Assembly: GCF_905220705.1 (NCBI RefSeq) | Contig: NZ_CAJNAT010000007.1 | Location: forward strand, 1 to 64,000 | Direction of reading: 5' to 3' | DNA length: 64,000 bases | From: Paraburkholderia domus | GTDB taxonomy: Bacteria; Pseudomonadota; Gammaproteobacteria; Burkholderiales; Burkholderiaceae | Shown here: in pieces, positions 46,428 to 57,782 of the stretch | Layout of the letters: every line of letters begins with the position of its first letter | Position numbering within the stretch: position 1 is the first letter of the stretch | The notes under the pieces: generated by a model | Database searches by the model: none | What the model was told of the DNA's origin: nothing | The model's input: the letters and a program-made list of their open reading frames with translations, nothing else | Translations under genes and position numbers: made by a program

Positions 46428-46495
46428 CGACGTGTTCCTTTGCGTGCCGGGTCAGTGGCGCATAAGTGGCGTATGAATCCCGCGTGAGTGCCGTG

Positions 46496-47602
<1,107 letters not shown>

Positions 47603-47828
47603 CGTGAATGCTCCTGTGAGTCTGTGAATGCCTGGCGCGTCGCGGCGGGATATCGCGCGGCGCGCCGGTGTCGCGGTTCGGTTGCTGCGGTTAAACCATG
47701 TGCCAGGCTGTGAACGGAGGATGTTGCTCTCGTCCGGCATCATGTGCCGGCCTATAACGTAGCGTGCGAAAGTCGTAATGGTATTGCAAAGTACGTCGCA
47801 GCGTTGTCTGTAGCTGACATCGCCTCGT

Positions 47829-49322
47829 TTATCGAAGCGGAGTTTCGCCAAACCAGGATTCGACGCGTCCATACAGATCGAGAAAGCGCGCATAACGTTC
47901 GGCGAGCGCCGCATCGCCCTGCGGCCCGGCAACACGCGTCGCGCCCGGTGCCAGCGCAGCGAGATCGCTCGCGTGCCAATGTCCGCTCGCCAGTCCACCC
48001 AGGATGGCCGCGCCGCGTGGCGCCGCGTTGGGACAATCCACGGCATACAACTCGACGTTCAAAGCATCGGCGAGCAACTGCCGCCAGCGCGCATCGACCG
48101 AACCACCGCCCGCGAGTTTCAATGTCGTCACCGTCGCGCCGCTTGCGCGAATCGCGTCGAGCCCGGCACGCAGCGAGAACGCGACGCCTTCGAATGCGGC
48201 GCGCATCATCATGCCGCGCGTGTGGTCGAGCGCGAGGCCGAGCCAGCCGCCGCGTGCGGCCGGGTTGAGCCACGGGGTGCGCTCGCCGGTGAGGTATGGC
48301 AGGAAGGTGAGGCCTGTTGCAGTGCTTGCGGTCGCGCTTCTTTCATCACCAAGGGCATCACCCGATGCGTTGCCTGAGGTACTACCGGATGCATGGCCGA
48401 ACGCATCACGATAGGCGTCCGCCCATTCATATGACAGCCAGCCGCGTACGCGTTCTAGCGCCACGCCGACGTTTTGCATCGCCGCCATCCGATACCAGTG
48501 ATCGCTCGCGGCTCGATAACGATGCAGTCCCTTTACCGCTTGCGGTACATGCTCGGCGAGTACGACGATTTGTCCACCCGTGCCGGTGGTGAGCAAGGCG
48601 TCGCCGTCGCTAGCGAGACCACTGCCGAGTGCCGCGCATGGCGTATCGGCGGCGCCCATCGCGAGCACGATGCCGGCGCGCAGACCGAGCGCTTGTGCGG
48701 CTTTCTCCGACAACATGCCGCCCGCCGCATACGATGGCGCCAACGGCGCGAACCATTCGTGCGGCAGTTCGAGGCGATCGAGCAGCGCGCGATCCCACGC
48801 GCCGGCGGGATCGGCAAGCGCGGTCGCACAGGCGTCGGAAGGATCGGTTGCGACCGCACCGCCTAGCGCGACACGCAGCCAGTCTTTCGGTTGCAGCGCC
48901 CAACGCGTTTTACGCGCGGACTGCGGATCGTTTTGCACGATCCAACGCAGCAAAGGACCCGCCATGCCAGGCGCAACCGGATTCGGCTGAGGCTCGGGCC
49001 ACTGTTCGAGCAACTCCAATGCACGCGTGTCGGGCCAGAGCATCGCGGGGCGCACCGCTTCGCCATTGGCGTCGATCAGAACAACACCGTGCATCTGTCC
49101 GGAGAAGCCGATTGCTTGCACCTCTCGACGCAAATCTTCAGGCAACCGCGCCGCCGCTTCGCAAAGCGCGCGCCACCAGGTTTGCACCGAAATTTCGGCC
49201 CATCCGGGATGCGGCGTTTCGAGTCCATACGCGACACTCGCCGCGGCCTGCTCGCGGCCGCTTTCGTCGACGATTGCTACTTTGAGGGAGCCGGTGCCGA
49301 GGTCGATGCCAAGAAAAGTCAT
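47829..49322 (-). CDS. xylB: Xylulokinase, second copy
   Basis: 497 residues, FGGY family. The N-terminal [18 protein letters not shown], xylulose-type [45 protein letters not shown] and adenosine site [17 protein letters not shown] are complete, so an active kinase is expected. It is clearly diverged from the dalD-linked xylB. A Ser/Gly-rich insertion of four 4-residue units lies before [11 protein letters not shown]. It stands alone: upstream is a 436-bp gap and downstream a 226-bp gap to frmA with no recognised element. Confidence 0.9.
   Translation of the reverse strand: MTFLGIDLGTGSLKVAIVDESGREQAAASVAYGLETPHPGWAEISVQTWWRALCEAAARLPEDLRREVQAIGFSGQMHGVVLIDANGEAVRPAMLWPDTRALELLEQWPEPQPNPVAPGMAGPLLRWIVQNDPQSARKTRWALQPKDWLRVALGGAVATDPSDACATALADPAGAWDRALLDRLELPHEWFAPLAPSYAAGGMLSEKAAQALGLRAGIVLAMGAADTPCAALGSGLASDGDALLTTGTGGQIVVLAEHVPQAVKGLHRYRAASDHWYRMAAMQNVGVALERVRGWLSYEWADAYRDAFGHASGSTSGNASGDALGDERSATASTATGLTFLPYLTGERTPWLNPAARGGWLGLALDHTRGMMMRAAFEGVAFSLRAGLDAIRASGATVTTLKLAGGGSVDARWRQLLADALNVELYAVDCPNAAPRGAAILGGLASGHWHASDLAALAPGATRVAGPQGDAALAERYARFLDLYGRVESWFGETPLR
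48345..48392 (-). repeat. Four 12-bp coding repeats in xylulokinase
   Basis: Four in-frame 12-bp units encode [12 protein letters not shown] and ALGD in succession (minus strand). They are degenerate, suggesting an old expansion in a surface loop. Confidence 0.7.
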
Positions 49323-49758
49323 GAGCGATAGAACATCTAATGAGGCTTGGGAAAACGCACACGGAAGGTGCGAATAGCGCTGTATTTTCCATCTTCCAAG
49401 GCAGGTTTTCGAGACTCGCCGACAGTCGCGCGGCAGTCTAAGTGAAAACCCTCAATTTGCGGGTTAACCCCGTCAAACGGGCCGCCAGGCGAAAACAGGA
49501 CTATGCGCACAGCGAGATACACCCCATTGTTTTTAACACATATCACCTGAGGCGACGCCGCGCCGCGCACGCAGAGGCCTCGCCGCTGCATAGGGCTTTG
49601 CGCCGATTTGCGCGGCGCGCACATTTCTTTTTGCTTTCAAACGCGCTTCACGCATATCGTCACCGGGAATGCCGGAATAGGCCCCAGTGGTCTTGTTGCG
49701 CTTTATCGTTCCGCATACCTTGGAGCCATCCCAAAACGAGATGGTGGAGAGAGACAAA
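49323..49758. other. Divergent gap between xylulokinase and NCS2 permease
   Basis: 436 bp without a convincing gene. A perfect palindrome GGGTTAACCC (49461-49470) overlaps a small CCCG-TCAAA-CGGG hairpin (49469-49481). The permease start is preceded by GGAGAGAG. Purine permeases in this group can carry riboswitches, but I cannot match a known motif by eye. Confidence 0.5.
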
Positions 49759-51171
49759 ATGCAATCGAACACGGTTCACCCGTGCGACGAGCGACTGCCC
49801 GCGGGCCAGTTGCTGACGCTCGGCATTCAGCACGTTTTGGTGATGTACGCAGGCGCAGTTGCGGTGCCACTGATCATCGGTGCCGCGCTCAAACTGCCGA
49901 AAGACCAGATCGCGTTCCTGATTAGCGCCGATCTGTTTTCCTGCGGCATCGCCACGCTGATTCAGACCCTCGGTCTGTGGATCTTCGGCATCCGTCTGCC
50001 GGTCATCATGGGCTGCACGTTCGCGGCTGTCGGTCCGATGGTCGCGATCGGCACGAATCCTTCACTCGGCATTCTCGACATCTTCGGCTCGACGATCGCG
50101 GCCGGCGTCATCGGCATCCTTCTCGCGCCGATGGTCGGCAAGCTGCTGCGCTTTTTCCCACCGGTGGTGATCGGCGTAGTGATCTCGGTGATCGGCCTCT
50201 CGCTGATGGAAGTGGGCATCAACTGGGCGGCCGGCGGCGTGGGCAATCCTGATTACGGCAACCCGATCTATCTGGGGCTGTCGCTGCTCGTGCTGATGCT
50301 GATTCTGCTCATCAACAAGTTCGCCAAGGGCTTCCTCGCCAATATCTCGGTGCTGCTCGGCATCGTCGCAGGTTTCATCATCGCGCTGGCGCTCGGCCGC
50401 GTGAACATGGACGGCATCACGCACGCACCGTGGGTCGGCATTGTGATGCCGTTCCACTTCGGCCTGCCGCATTTCGATCCGCTGGCAATCGCGACGATGG
50501 TCACCGTGATGTTCGTTACCTTCATCGAATCAACCGGCATGTTCCTCGCAGTCGGCGACATGGTGGATCGTCCGGTGGACCAGAAGACGCTGGTGCGCGG
50601 TCTGCGCGTTGACGGTCTGGGCACGCTGATCGGCGGCATCTTCAACTCGTTTCCGCATACCTCGTTCTCGCAGAACGTCGGCCTGATCGGCGTGACGGGT
50701 GTGAAGAGCCGCTTTGTCTGCGCAATGGGCGGCGTGATTCTGGTGCTGCTGGGTCTGTTCCCGAAGATGGCGCAGGTGGTTGCTTCGGTGCCGGCCTTCG
50801 TGCTCGGCGGTGCAGGCATCGTGATGTTCGGCATGGTTGCGGCAAACGGCATCAAGGTACTGGCCAAGGTCGACTTCGTGAAGAACCACCACAACCTGTT
50901 CATCGTCGCGGTGAGTATCGGCATGGGTCTGGTGCCGGTGGTGTCGCCGCAATTTTTCTCGAAGCTGCCTCCGGCGCTGTCGCCGCTGTTGCATAGCGGG
51001 ATCTTGCTGGCGTCGGTGTCGGCGGTCGTGCTGAACCTGATCTTCAACGGCGTGAAGAGCGAGAAGAAGGCGCAGTGCGAAATTCGCAAGGCCGGACATG
51101 ATTTCGACGGACGCGGCGGCAATGATCCGAAGGGCGGCGACGAGATGCTGCGCGCCGCGGATGTGCACTGA
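49759..51171 (+). CDS. NCS2-family purine (xanthine/uric acid) permease
   Basis: 470 residues from the ATG at 49759, which follows GGAGAGAG; an earlier ATG at 49687 is less likely. Inner-membrane nucleobase:cation symporter with about 14 hydrophobic segments. The family motif is SQNVGLIGVTGVKSRFV (NAT signature QNxGxxxxTG), and the substrate-site region FVTFIESTGMFLAVG carries the conserved glutamate. Glycine at the end of the signature suits xanthine or uric acid transport rather than uracil. No purine catabolic genes are adjacent. It ends at a strong terminator. Confidence 0.9.
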   Translation: MQSNTVHPCDERLPAGQLLTLGIQHVLVMYAGAVAVPLIIGAALKLPKDQIAFLISADLFSCGIATLIQTLGLWIFGIRLPVIMGCTFAAVGPMVAIGTNPSLGILDIFGSTIAAGVIGILLAPMVGKLLRFFPPVVIGVVISVIGLSLMEVGINWAAGGVGNPDYGNPIYLGLSLLVLMLILLINKFAKGFLANISVLLGIVAGFIIALALGRVNMDGITHAPWVGIVMPFHFGLPHFDPLAIATMVTVMFVTFIESTGMFLAVGDMVDRPVDQKTLVRGLRVDGLGTLIGGIFNSFPHTSFSQNVGLIGVTGVKSRFVCAMGGVILVLLGLFPKMAQVVASVPAFVLGGAGIVMFGMVAANGIKVLAKVDFVKNHHNLFIVAVSIGMGLVPVVSPQFFSKLPPALSPLLHSGILLASVSAVVLNLIFNGVKSEKKAQCEIRKAGHDFDGRGGNDPKGGDEMLRAADVH

Positions 51172-51228
51172 GCGTGATCTCCCGCTAGCGCCGATGCAAT
51201 AGTCATTGCGCGAGCGCTACGAACCAAC

Positions 51229-51259
51229 AAAAAAGCCACGGCATGCCGTGGCTTTTTTT
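51229..51259. terminator. Bidirectional rho-independent terminator
   Basis: A6, then GCCACGGC directly facing GCCGTGGC through a short AT turn, then T7. It serves the converging permease (plus) and efflux outer-membrane gene (minus). Confidence 0.92.
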
Positions 51260-51362
51260 ATTGCCGGCTACGCAGGACGGCTCCCTTGAAACAGAAACCC
51301 TCCGTGCGCGCCGGCGGTTACTGGACTGAAGCCGGCCTAACCCGCCGACTCAGTCCACCGGC

Positions 51363-52880
51363 TTAACCCGCTGTAGCCGCCGAAGCCGCCACCGGTGCAC
51401 TCGCTGCACCGTAATCGACCGGAGCATCGGCCGGACGCGGCTGCTCGCCGTTCCGTTCGATCCAGCCGCCGCCGAGTGCCTGATACAACGTCACCAGGTT
51501 CTGGAGGCGCTGCATACGCGCGGTAACCAGCAACTGCTGCGACAAATACAGGTCGTTCTGCGCGGTCAGCACCGACAGATAACTGTCGACGCCGTTCTTG
51601 TAACGCAGATCCGACAGATCCAGCCGGCGCTGCTCGGCAAAGGTATTGCGCTCAAGCGACTGGATCTGCTGATCGTATGTGCCACGTGCCGCCAGACCGT
51701 CCGCCACGTCGCGGAAGGCCGTCTGGATCGCCTTCTCATACGTCGCGATCTGGATGTTCTTCTGCACCGTGGCGAGGTCGAGATTAGCTTTGTTCGCGCC
51801 ACCTTCGAAGATCGGCAACGTGATCGACGGTGCGAAGCTCCATGCCGCCGAACCCGCCTTGAACAGACCGCCGAGCGATGGGCTCAGCGTACCGAAACTG
51901 CCGGTCAGCGAGACCTTCGGGAAGAACGCTGCACGCGCCGCGCCGATGTTCGCGTTAGCCGCGAGCAGATTCTCTTCGGCCTCCATGATGTCCGGACGAC
52001 GCGTAAGCAGATCGGACGGCAGACCCGCCGGAATATCCGTGAGCAGACTCTGGTTGTCCAACGACATGCCAGGCGGCAGATCGTCGGGCAACGGCTCGCC
52101 AAGCAACAGCACGAGCGCGTTATCCGCTTGCGCCCGCAAACGCGCCTGCGACTGCAGGCTAGCCTGCGCCTGATCGACCACCGTTTCCGACTGCCGCAGA
52201 TCCAGTTCCGAACCCGTGCCGTTGTCGAACTGCAACTTGGTGATCCGGTACGATTCCTCAGCGGTCTTCAGCGTGTTCTGTGTGACCTTCAGCAGATCGT
52301 CCAGCTCGAGCACCGTCATGTACTGATTCGCGACCTGCGAGACCAACGCGATTTCCGCGGCCTTGCGCGCCTGAGCGGTAGCCAGGTACTGAGCCAACGC
52401 CTGATCCTTCAGGCTTTGAATCCGCCCGAAGAAGTCGATTTCCCAGGAGGCGTTCAGGCCGACCGAATACGAAGTCGTGACCGTCGAGGGCGTGGACGAC
52501 AGGTCCCTCGGCGTGCGCTGTTTGCTTTCCGACGCCGCCGCGTTCAGCGTCGGGAACAACGCCGCGCGAACGATCTGGTACTGCGCCTGCGATGCCTGAA
52601 TATTCAGCACCGACACGCGCAGATCGCGGTTGTTCTTCAGCGCGATTTCGATCAGCCGCTGCAAACGCGCGTCGCCGAAGAAATCACGCCAGCCGATATC
52701 GGCGGCCGCCTGACCGTTCGCGGTACGCGCGGCACTCGCCGCGCCCGGTTGCGTGTCGTACACGCCGCCGGCCGGGAAGGTCGCGGTCACGGGTTCAGCC
52801 GGGCGGTGGTACTTCGGCGCCATCGTGCAACCCGCGGCGAACAGCGCTACCGCCACTGCAATCAAAGAGTGTTTTTGCAT
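51363..52880 (-). CDS. oprB: RND efflux outer-membrane lipoprotein (OprM/NodT family)
   Basis: 505 residues from the ATG at 52880, one base after the pump stop. The signal ends in a lipobox (FAAGC), so it is an outer-membrane lipoprotein. Two TolC-type OEP repeats are visible with ASWEIDFFGRIQSLKDQALA, QVANQYMTVLELDDLL, TGSELDLRQSETVVDQAQAS and RRPDIMEAEENLLAANANIG. It is the exit duct of the tripartite pump. The symbol follows the BpeAB-OprB system of B. pseudomallei and is not the carbohydrate porin of that name. Confidence 0.92.
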   Translation of the reverse strand: MQKHSLIAVAVALFAAGCTMAPKYHRPAEPVTATFPAGGVYDTQPGAASAARTANGQAAADIGWRDFFGDARLQRLIEIALKNNRDLRVSVLNIQASQAQYQIVRAALFPTLNAAASESKQRTPRDLSSTPSTVTTSYSVGLNASWEIDFFGRIQSLKDQALAQYLATAQARKAAEIALVSQVANQYMTVLELDDLLKVTQNTLKTAEESYRITKLQFDNGTGSELDLRQSETVVDQAQASLQSQARLRAQADNALVLLLGEPLPDDLPPGMSLDNQSLLTDIPAGLPSDLLTRRPDIMEAEENLLAANANIGAARAAFFPKVSLTGSFGTLSPSLGGLFKAGSAAWSFAPSITLPIFEGGANKANLDLATVQKNIQIATYEKAIQTAFRDVADGLAARGTYDQQIQSLERNTFAEQRRLDLSDLRYKNGVDSYLSVLTAQNDLYLSQQLLVTARMQRLQNLVTLYQALGGGWIERNGEQPRPADAPVDYGAASAPVAASAATAG

Positions 52881-52881
52881 C

Positions 52882-55800
52882 TCAATGTCCGTCCTTGCCC
52901 GAGCCTTGATCAGTCGACCCGCCAGCCGACCCGCCACCTTGCGGATCATGCGGATGGTGCTGGTTGTAGTGTGCGAGCGCCTCATCCGGGTCTTCCTTTT
53001 CGCCGCCGAACTTCGCGCGGATCACGACGAAGAACATCGGGATCATGAAAATCGCGAGGAAGGTCGCCGTCAACATCCCGCCGATCACGCCGGTACCGAT
53101 TGCGTGCTGGCTGGCCGAACCCGCGCCGTTACTGATCGCAAGCGGCATCACGCCGAGAATGAACGCGAGCGAGGTCATCAGAATCGGACGCAACCGCAGA
53201 CGCGCAGCTTCCAGCGCGGCCTCGACCGGACCCATCCCTTCGCCCTGCTGCAGTTCGCGGGCGAATTCCACGATCAGAATCGCGTTCTTCGCCGACAGCC
53301 CCACCGTGGTCAACAGACCCACCTGGAAGAACACGTCGTTCTCGAGCCCGCGCAGCGTAGCGGCCAGCAGTGCGCCGATCACGCCGAGCGGCACCACCAT
53401 GATCACCGAGAACGGGATCGACCAGCTTTCATACAACGCCGCGAGACACAGGAACACGACGAGGATCGAGATGCCGTACAGAATCGGTGCCTGCGAACCG
53501 GACTGGCGTTCCTGCAGCGACAAGCCCGTCCATTCGTAGCCGATACCCGCCGGCAGCTTCGCCACGAGTGCTTCCATGGCCGTCATGGCCTGACCGGTCG
53601 ACTTACCCGGTGCTGCCGCGCCCTGGATTTCCACCGCCGAGATACCGTTGTAGCGCTCGAGCTTCGGCGAACCGTAGGTCCACGTGCCGCTGGCGAACGA
53701 TGAGAACGGCACCATGCCGCCGGCCGAATTGCGCACGTACCAGGCGTTCAGGTCTTCCGGCTTCATGCGGAACGGTGCGTCGCCCTGCAGGTACACCTTC
53801 TTGATCCGGCCGTCGGTATCGAGGAAGTTGTTCACGTACTGCGACGCCCATGCGATCGAGAACGTCTGGTCGATCGCCGACAACGACACGCCGAGCGCGG
53901 AAGCCTTCTCGTGATCGATGTTCACGGTGAACTGCGGCGTATCGTTCAGGCCGTTCGGACGCACCTGAGCCAGCGTCGGATCTTTCGCGGCCATGCCCAG
54001 CAGCATGTTGCGAGCTTGCATCAGCTTCTCGTGGCCGATACCGGCGCGATCCTGCAACTCGAAGTCGAAGCCGGCGGCCGTGCCGAGTTCAGGAATCGAC
54101 GGCGGATTCACCGGATACACCAGCGCGTTCTTGTAGCTCGAGAAATGCATGAAGAGGCGGCCGACCAGCGCCTGCACCTTCTGATCCGAGTGCTGACGCA
54201 CCGCGTAGTCCTTCATCCGCACGAACACGAGACCCGCATTCTGACCGCGGCCGGCAAAGCTGAAGCCGTTCACCGTGAAGGTCGATTCGACAATGCCCTT
54301 CTCGGTGTTGAGCAGGTAGTCAGAGACGTCCTTCAGCGCGCGCGCCGTGGTTTCCTGCGTTGAACCGGACGGCGTTTGCACCAGCACGAACATCGTGCCC
54401 TGGTCTTCGTCAGGCAGGAACGACTTCGGCAACTTCACGAACAGCAGGCCGACCGCGAAGATCACCACCATATAGATGATCAGCCAACGGCCCGAGCGCT
54501 TGATCACGTGGTGAACGCCCGAGTGATACTTGTCGCGGCTCTTGTTGAACGTGCGGTTGAACCAGCCGAAGAAGCCGGTGGTTTTTTCCTGGTGGCCCTT
54601 TTCGATCGGCTTGAGAATCGTCGCGCACAGCGCCGGCGTCAGAATCAACGCGACCAGCACGGACAGCACCATCGCCGCCACGATCGTCAGCGAGAACTGC
54701 CGGTAAATTGCACCGACCGAACCGCCCGAGAACGCCACCGGCACGAACACCGCCGACAGCACGAGCGCCACGCCGACCAGCGCGCCGGTAATCTGGTCCA
54801 TCGCCTTGCGGGTGGCATCTCGAGGCGATAAGCCCTCCTCCTGCATCACCCGCTCGACGTTTTCCACCACCACGATCGCATCGTCCACCAGCAAGCCGAT
54901 CGCCAGCACGAGCCCGAACATGGACAGCGTGTTGATCGAGAAGCCCACCAGACCCATGATCGCGAATGTGCCCAGCAACACCACCGGCACGGCGATCGTC
55001 GGGATCAGCGTGGCGCGCAGATTCTGCAGGAACAGGTACATGACCAGGAACACCAGCACGATACCTTCGAGCAGTGTCTTGACCACTTCTTCGATCGACA
55101 GGCGCACGAACGGCGTGGTGTCGTACGGGTACTTCACGACGAGGCCATGCGGGAAGTACTTCGACAGTTCGTCGATCTTCGCGCGCACTGCCTTGGCGGT
55201 TGCCAGCGCGTTCGCGCCGGTAGCGAGCTGAATACCGAAACCTGCCGTCGGCTGACCGTTGTACTTGGTGTCGAAGTTGTAGTTTTCGCCACCGAGCTCG
55301 ATACGGCCCACGTCCTTGATGCGCACCTGCGAGCCGTCCGGATTCACCTTCAGCAGCACGTTGCCGAACTGTTCAGGCGTGTTCAGCAGCGTGGCTTCCG
55401 TAATGGTTGCTTGCAGCACCTGCCCCGGCACCGACGGCGTGCCGCCGAGCGAGCCGCCCGCGACCTGCACGTTCTGCGCCTGCAAGGCCGTCTGCACGTC
55501 TACCGGCGTGAGGCCGAAGTTGGTCAGCTTGTTGGCGTCGAGCCAGATCCGCATTGCGTACTGCGAGCCGAACAGCGTCACCGTACCCACGCCGTCGATC
55601 CGGCTGACCGGATCCTGAACGTTCGACGCGACGTAGTTCGCCAGGTCGTACTTGTTCATGCTGCCGTCTTCGGACACGAACGCCATCACCAGCAAGAAGC
55701 TGCTGCTCGACTTCGTGACCTTGGTGCCCAGCTGCTGCACGGCTTGCGGCAACAGCGGCGTGGCGAGCTGCAGCTTGTTCTGCACTTGCACCTGCGCAAT

Positions 55801-56103
55801 GTCAGGATTGGTGCCGGCTGCGAACGTCAGCGTAATGGTTGCCGTACCCGAGTCGTCCGAGGTGGACGACAGATACAGCAAGTGGTCGAGACCACTCATC
55901 TGCTGCTCGATCACCTGCGTGACGGTGTTTTCCACCGTCTTCGCCGATGCGCCCGGGTACGTTGCGCTGATCTGCACGGCCGGCGGCGCGATGGTCGGGT
56001 ATTGCGCGATCGGCAACGTAAAGACCGACGCGATACCCGCGAGCATCAGAATAATGGCGATCACCCATGCAAAAATCGGGCGATCGATAAAGAACTTTGC
56101 CAT
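52882..56103 (-). CDS. bpeB: RND multidrug efflux pump, HAE1 family (BpeB/AcrB-like)
   Basis: 1073 residues, twelve membrane helices and two large periplasmic loops. It exports drugs and other amphiphiles using the proton gradient. The proton-relay aspartates are in [20 protein letters not shown] and the relay lysine in [20 protein letters not shown]. The start [17 protein letters not shown] is canonical. The C-terminal tail ([14 protein letters not shown]) is His/Gly-rich, which is unusual but not unique. It lies 18 bp after the adaptor gene and 1 bp before the outer-membrane gene, making one operon. Confidence 0.95.
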   Translation of the reverse strand: MAKFFIDRPIFAWVIAIILMLAGIASVFTLPIAQYPTIAPPAVQISATYPGASAKTVENTVTQVIEQQMSGLDHLLYLSSTSDDSGTATITLTFAAGTNPDIAQVQVQNKLQLATPLLPQAVQQLGTKVTKSSSSFLLVMAFVSEDGSMNKYDLANYVASNVQDPVSRIDGVGTVTLFGSQYAMRIWLDANKLTNFGLTPVDVQTALQAQNVQVAGGSLGGTPSVPGQVLQATITEATLLNTPEQFGNVLLKVNPDGSQVRIKDVGRIELGGENYNFDTKYNGQPTAGFGIQLATGANALATAKAVRAKIDELSKYFPHGLVVKYPYDTTPFVRLSIEEVVKTLLEGIVLVFLVMYLFLQNLRATLIPTIAVPVVLLGTFAIMGLVGFSINTLSMFGLVLAIGLLVDDAIVVVENVERVMQEEGLSPRDATRKAMDQITGALVGVALVLSAVFVPVAFSGGSVGAIYRQFSLTIVAAMVLSVLVALILTPALCATILKPIEKGHQEKTTGFFGWFNRTFNKSRDKYHSGVHHVIKRSGRWLIIYMVVIFAVGLLFVKLPKSFLPDEDQGTMFVLVQTPSGSTQETTARALKDVSDYLLNTEKGIVESTFTVNGFSFAGRGQNAGLVFVRMKDYAVRQHSDQKVQALVGRLFMHFSSYKNALVYPVNPPSIPELGTAAGFDFELQDRAGIGHEKLMQARNMLLGMAAKDPTLAQVRPNGLNDTPQFTVNIDHEKASALGVSLSAIDQTFSIAWASQYVNNFLDTDGRIKKVYLQGDAPFRMKPEDLNAWYVRNSAGGMVPFSSFASGTWTYGSPKLERYNGISAVEIQGAAAPGKSTGQAMTAMEALVAKLPAGIGYEWTGLSLQERQSGSQAPILYGISILVVFLCLAALYESWSIPFSVIMVVPLGVIGALLAATLRGLENDVFFQVGLLTTVGLSAKNAILIVEFARELQQGEGMGPVEAALEAARLRLRPILMTSLAFILGVMPLAISNGAGSASQHAIGTGVIGGMLTATFLAIFMIPMFFVVIRAKFGGEKEDPDEALAHYNQHHPHDPQGGGSAGGSTDQGSGKDGH

Positions 56104-56121
56104 GTGGCGGGCTCCCTGTTA

Positions 56122-57354
56122 TTACGCGCCCGATGCAGCAGAAGCGGGTCGCGCCGTCTGCGTAGCACCGCTGGCGGCCGGCGCACCCTGAGCGGATGCG
56201 TCGGAAGCGGGTGTGGCGGGAAGTTGTGCGGCAACGGCCTTGACCTGCTGCCCCGGATGCGCCTTGTCGGTACCCTGGACAATCACGCGGTCGCCGGCCT
56301 TCAGGCCACTCTCGACCACCCAGTTCGGACCGTACGTACCCGACGTAACCAGTTGACGCAGCACGACCTTGTTGTCCTCGCCGACGACCAGCGCGGTCGG
56401 CTGACCCTTCTGGTCATGCGTGATACCGACTTGCGGCACGACGAGCGCGTTGTCGTTGACGCCTTCCTCGATCCTGGCGCGCACGAACATACCCGGCAGG
56501 AGCACCTTATCCGCGTTCTTGAAGATCGCGCGAACCGTAACAGAGCCCGTGCCCTGATCGACCGTCACGTCGGTGAACTGCAGCTTGCCCTTTTCCGAAT
56601 AGGTGCGGCCGTCTTCGAGAATCAGCGAGACCTTGGCAGCATCCGGGCCGGTCGTCTTCAGGCGCCCTTCCTGCACTTCGCGGCGCAGCTTCAGACCGTC
56701 GAGGCTCGATTGCGTCAGGTCCACGTAGACCGGGTCGAGTTGCTGGACCGTGGCCAGCAGCGTGGCGGCGCTCGCCTGCACATAAGCGCCCGGCGTGACT
56801 TGCGAGATGCCGATCTGGCCGGTCACCGGCGAGGTCACGTCGGTGTAGCCGAGGTTGATCTGCGCCGTGTCGACCGAGGCCTTGCCGGCGGCGACGTCAG
56901 CCGCGGCCTGGCCCTCTGCGGCCACCGCGTTGTCGTAGTCCTGCTTGCTGACCGCGTTGGCGGCAACCAGCACCTTGTAGCGGTTGGCTTGCGCGGTGGT
57001 TGTCGCAAGGTTGGCCTGCGCCTTCGCCAGCGTTGCCTTCGCGTTGTTCAGCGCGGCGATGTACGGCGCCGGATCGATCTTGTACAGACGCTGGCCGGCC
57101 TTGACCTGGTCACCTTCGGTGAATTCGCGGCGCAGCACGATGCCGTCGACCCGTGCACGCACTTGCGCCACGAGGAAGGCATTGGTGCGGCCCGGCAATT
57201 CGGTAATGACGGGCACAGCCGTCGGCTGCACGGTGACGACGCCAACTTCGGGCGTTTGTTGCGGCGGGGCAGATTGTTTTGGTCCGCACGCTGCCAGCAA
57301 TACGGCAGCCGTCGCGGCACTGATTAAGCGGAATGGAACCCGTTCGACGCGCAT
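56122..57354 (-). CDS. bpeA: RND efflux periplasmic adaptor (membrane fusion) lipoprotein
   Basis: 410 residues from the ATG at 57354; an open frame further upstream lies in the promoter region. The signal peptide ends in the lipobox LLAAC. The lipoyl and barrel-sandwich parts (VRARVDGIVLRREFTEGDQV, DPAPYIAALNNAKATLAKAQ, LGYTDVTSPVTGQIGISQV) and the membrane-proximal domain (MFVRARIEEG) are complete. The tail (about 370-410) is Ala/Ser-rich. It links BpeB to the outer-membrane channel and is first gene of bpeA-bpeB-oprB. Confidence 0.94.
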   Translation of the reverse strand: MRVERVPFRLISAATAAVLLAACGPKQSAPPQQTPEVGVVTVQPTAVPVITELPGRTNAFLVAQVRARVDGIVLRREFTEGDQVKAGQRLYKIDPAPYIAALNNAKATLAKAQANLATTTAQANRYKVLVAANAVSKQDYDNAVAAEGQAAADVAAGKASVDTAQINLGYTDVTSPVTGQIGISQVTPGAYVQASAATLLATVQQLDPVYVDLTQSSLDGLKLRREVQEGRLKTTGPDAAKVSLILEDGRTYSEKGKLQFTDVTVDQGTGSVTVRAIFKNADKVLLPGMFVRARIEEGVNDNALVVPQVGITHDQKGQPTALVVGEDNKVVLRQLVTSGTYGPNWVVESGLKAGDRVIVQGTDKAHPGQQVKAVAAQLPATPASDASAQGAPAASGATQTARPASAASGA

Positions 57355-57620
57355 GGAGCGACCTCTGTCAAAGACTGAGAATGAAAAAGTGCGCGCATCC
57401 CTACCCCGGGGACGACAGCGCACACATGCGTCTTGCGACGCTTGACCGAAAGCCCGTGGATGCCAACCGCACCTGCAGGGGCATCTGAGCGAAATGCGCC
57501 ATACCGGGGAAATGCCGCGCGGCGCCGCCCATCCAGGCACGGCGCAAGAGCGTTTTGAAAGGCAACAGTGACGGATATTAACCGGTCGTCACGGCTTGGG
57601 CTATCCGATCGTGGGATGCT

Positions 57621-57650
57621 ATTATATATACATCCACGAATGCATGTAAA
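57621..57650 (-). promoter_or_regulatory. Predicted bpeA promoter
   Basis: Minus strand: -35 TTTACA (57645-57650), 18-bp spacer, -10 TATAAT (57621-57626). It is almost wholly covered by the operator at 57625-57648. The leader to the bpeA start would be about 260 bp. Confidence 0.75.
57625..57648. promoter_or_regulatory. AcrR-like operator for BpeR
   Basis: A 24-bp inverted repeat: left half TATATACATC, centre CACG, right half AATGCATGTA. Remembered E. coli acrAB operator halves are TACATACATT and AATGTATGTA around TGTG, so 17 of 20 arm positions agree. It overlaps the -10 and -35 of the bpeA promoter, as expected for repression. Confidence 0.75.
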
Positions 57651-57782
57651 AGTGCATTTGCTTCTCTTGTCGGCAGGGGCCCGCAAGATCGGTTCAAAAT
57701 TCGCTTAATCGTAGTCAGATTGTCATCGGGCGTCCTTAAAAACGCTCGGGAAAACCCCACAATCAGCGCAGGTCACACCAAT

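Larger units (their letters stand above)
57355..57782. other. Divergent regulatory region of the efflux locus
   Basis: 428 bp between divergent bpeA and bpeR. It holds the AcrR-like operator and bpeA promoter at 57621-57650. A TGCAT repeat follows (57641-57645 and 57653-57657). No gene is seen in the rest. Confidence 0.7.

Noticed and set aside
47603..48046. Extended N-terminus for frmA
   Set aside because: The family start is the ATG at 47602 with AGGAGC; the upstream part overlaps the xylulokinase gene and is not conserved-looking.
55147..57327. 726-codon open frame on the plus strand opposite bpeB and bpeA
   Set aside because: Composition shadow in high-GC DNA: Arg/His/Leu-rich with no family features, fully antisense to two well-supported genes.
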